This document shows positions 62,491 to 64,000 of a stretch of DNA of 64,000 nt, piece after piece. The position numbers and the translations under genes are program-made. Each line of letters opens with the position of its first letter. The first letter of the stretch is position 1. The notes beneath the pieces are model-generated. The model was not told the origin of the DNA and did not search any database. It saw only the letters and a list, made by a program, of their open reading frames with translations. This DNA comes from Cellulomonas fimi ATCC 484 (lineage in GTDB: Bacteria > Actinomycetota > Actinomycetes > Actinomycetales > Cellulomonadaceae), in contig NC_015514.1 in the NCBI RefSeq assembly GCF_000212695.1, positions 1,736,001 to 1,800,000 on the forward strand, written 5' to 3'.

Positions 62491-62916
62491 TCAGTCGTCG
62501 GCAGCCGCGGCGGCGCACGCGGGGCACAGGCCCCAGAACGTGACCTCGGCGGTGTCGACGGTGAAGCCGGAGGTGGAGCTCGGGACGAGGCAGGGGGAGT
62601 GGCCGACGGCGCAGTCGACGTCGTCGAGCGCGCCGCAGCCGCGGCAGACGATGTGGTGGTGGTTGTCGCCGACGCGCCGCTCGTACCGCGCGGGGTGCCC
62701 CGCGGGCTCGATCCGCCGGAGCAGGCCCGCGCCCGTGAGCGCGCCCAGCACGTCGTAGACGCCCTGCACCGAGACCGACGGCACCTGGCCGCGCACGAGC
62801 CGCAGCACGGTGTCGGCGTCGGCGTGCGGGTGGCGGCGCAGCACGTCGAGCACGGCGACGCGCGGGCTGGTCACCCGCAGGCCGTGGCTGCGCAGCAGCG
62901 TCGTGTCGTCGTCCAC
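62491..62916 (-). CDS. Fur/PerR/FurA-type metal-dependent regulator
   Basis: A 141-aa ferric-uptake-regulator family repressor. Winged helix: LLRSHGLRVTSPRVAVLDVLRRHPHADADTVLRLVRG and VSVQGVYDVLGALTGAGLLRRI. Metal sites: HHHIVCRGCGALDDVD in the dimerisation domain and CPAC at the C-terminus, giving a structural zinc of CxxC pairs. Position directly before katA makes a peroxide sensor of the FurA/PerR/CatR type more likely than an iron-uptake Fur. GTG 62916 (VDDDTTLL) is preferred; TTG 62928 would add four residues. The AACT-5-AGTT repeat upstream is the probable operator. Confidence 0.9.
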   Translation of the reverse strand: MDDDTTLLRSHGLRVTSPRVAVLDVLRRHPHADADTVLRLVRGQVPSVSVQGVYDVLGALTGAGLLRRIEPAGHPARYERRVGDNHHHIVCRGCGALDDVDCAVGHSPCLVPSSTSGFTVDTAEVTFWGLCPACAAAAADD

Positions 62917-62935
62917 GGCGTCAGCCAAGCATCGA

Positions 62936-62948
62936 AACTGGAATAGTT
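62936..62948 (-). promoter_or_regulatory. Candidate Fur-family operator and -10 region
   Basis: AACT-GGAAT-AGTT, an AT-rich interrupted palindrome 20 bp before the Fur-family start, overlapping the only plausible -10 (TATTCC, minus strand). Likely autoregulatory. Confidence 0.5.
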
Positions 62949-63025
62949 CAAGTCTCGGAGTCGTTCCGAAGAGTGCTGCCGGCCGCCGTGGCGGTCCCGT
63001 GGGGCATCCGTGCACCACCGTCTGG

Positions 63026-63316
63026 TAGCCTTGTCCACGACTGACCTGCGACCGCTCGCCCGCCCTGCACCTGGGAACGGCAACCGGCGGTCCAGGGGTA
63101 CAAGTGGAGAACCTCCCACCTGGGTCTCGACCGACCGGCTCGCCGGCGACAGGGACCGGGTCACAGTCCGCACGTCGACGGGTTCGCCCCGTGGGCGCGG
63201 CCCGTGTCGACCGTCCGGTCGTGCGCGGGTGCGGGTGTGCGAGGCCTCCTCCTGTACTCAGGACGGGGGCCTTCCTCGTTCCTGACGGTCCACCACCGAG
63301 ACCTGAGGAGCACCAC
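63026..63316 (+). other. infC promoter and long structured leader
   Basis: TAGCCT (63026-63031) is a plausible -10, giving a leader of about 280 nt before infC. It includes a GTCGACGGG/CCCGTGTCGAC hairpin (63174-63211) and a nested hairpin near 63240-63276 (CTCCTG-type arm with CAGGA, and GAGGCC with GGCC..CTC). No known leader family was recognised; the form suggests autoregulation of the infC-rpmI-rplT operon. Confidence 0.45.

Positions 63317-64000
<684 letters not shown>

Overview
The window is chromosomal DNA of a very GC-rich actinobacterium. The best match by gene content is Micrococcales, probably Cellulomonas or a close relative. The evidence is the strong G/C bias at third codon positions, an actinobacterial division-gene order (mraZ to divIVA, with sepF, yggT and a Wag31-type DivIVA), a PriA-type histidine gene cluster, lexA back to back with a LysM gene, SAV_6107-type HEPN and DUF3040 genes, and many start codons preceded by a TANNNT box at exactly the leaderless distance. 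The genus was not tested by any search. I see no insertion sequence, prophage, CRISPR array, tRNA or rRNA; this is ordinary core chromosome.

Layout. 1-4.6 kb: the end of a DinG-like helicase gene, L-lactate dehydrogenase, a small Rho_N-like protein, then the SOS switch (lexA divergent from a LysM membrane protein) and nrdR. 4.8-16.4 kb: an S9 peptidase, a frameshifted aldo/keto reductase, serA, helD, a three-gene signalling cassette (receiver-phosphatase, CHASE3 histidine kinase, receiver) and a PAC2 protein. 16.7-20.3 kb: a cold-shock gene, a spermidine-synthase-like gene, and a second SOS locus in which one perfect LexA box lies between that gene and a HEPN-dinB operon. 20.5-25.0 kb: a moxR-DUF58-transglutaminase operon, the last gene frameshifted. 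25.4-43.9 kb: the complete division and cell wall (dcw) cluster. 44-50.9 kb: a TraR/DksA-type protein, lspA, an RluA-family pseudouridine synthase, dnaE, an ArsR-SRPBCC pair and an S4 RNA-binding protein. 51-57 kb: hisD-hisC-hisB-(unknown)-hisH-priA-sseB. 57-62.9 kb: a GerW-like protein, a secreted protease with a membrane coiled-coil partner, an MFS transporter, DUF1844, and a furA-like/katA pair. The window ends inside infC, which appears to start with AUC.

Regulatory logic visible in the sequence. (i) LexA boxes sit on the lexA promoter, in tandem before the LysM gene, and in the spacer of the dinB-operon promoter. (ii) Ten-bp-spaced GTGGAG repeats of MraZ type occur upstream of mraZ and, inverted, upstream of moxR, suggesting that MraZ controls both divergent units. 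(iii) An IdeR/DmdR1-type iron box overlaps a good sigma-70-type promoter in the 361-bp gap before nrdR, with no iron gene behind it. It may drive a small structured RNA. (iv) At least ten genes have a -10 hexamer ending 6-7 nt before the start codon, indicating leaderless mRNAs.

Two genes are interrupted by single-base indels inside G runs. These could be sequence errors as easily as real lesions. The strongest candidates for something undescribed are the orphan iron-regulated promoter, the dual-facing MraZ boxes, the bidirectional SOS promoter including a polyamine-synthase-like gene, and a 36-bp tandem repeat that re-copies the 3' end and stop codon of that same gene.
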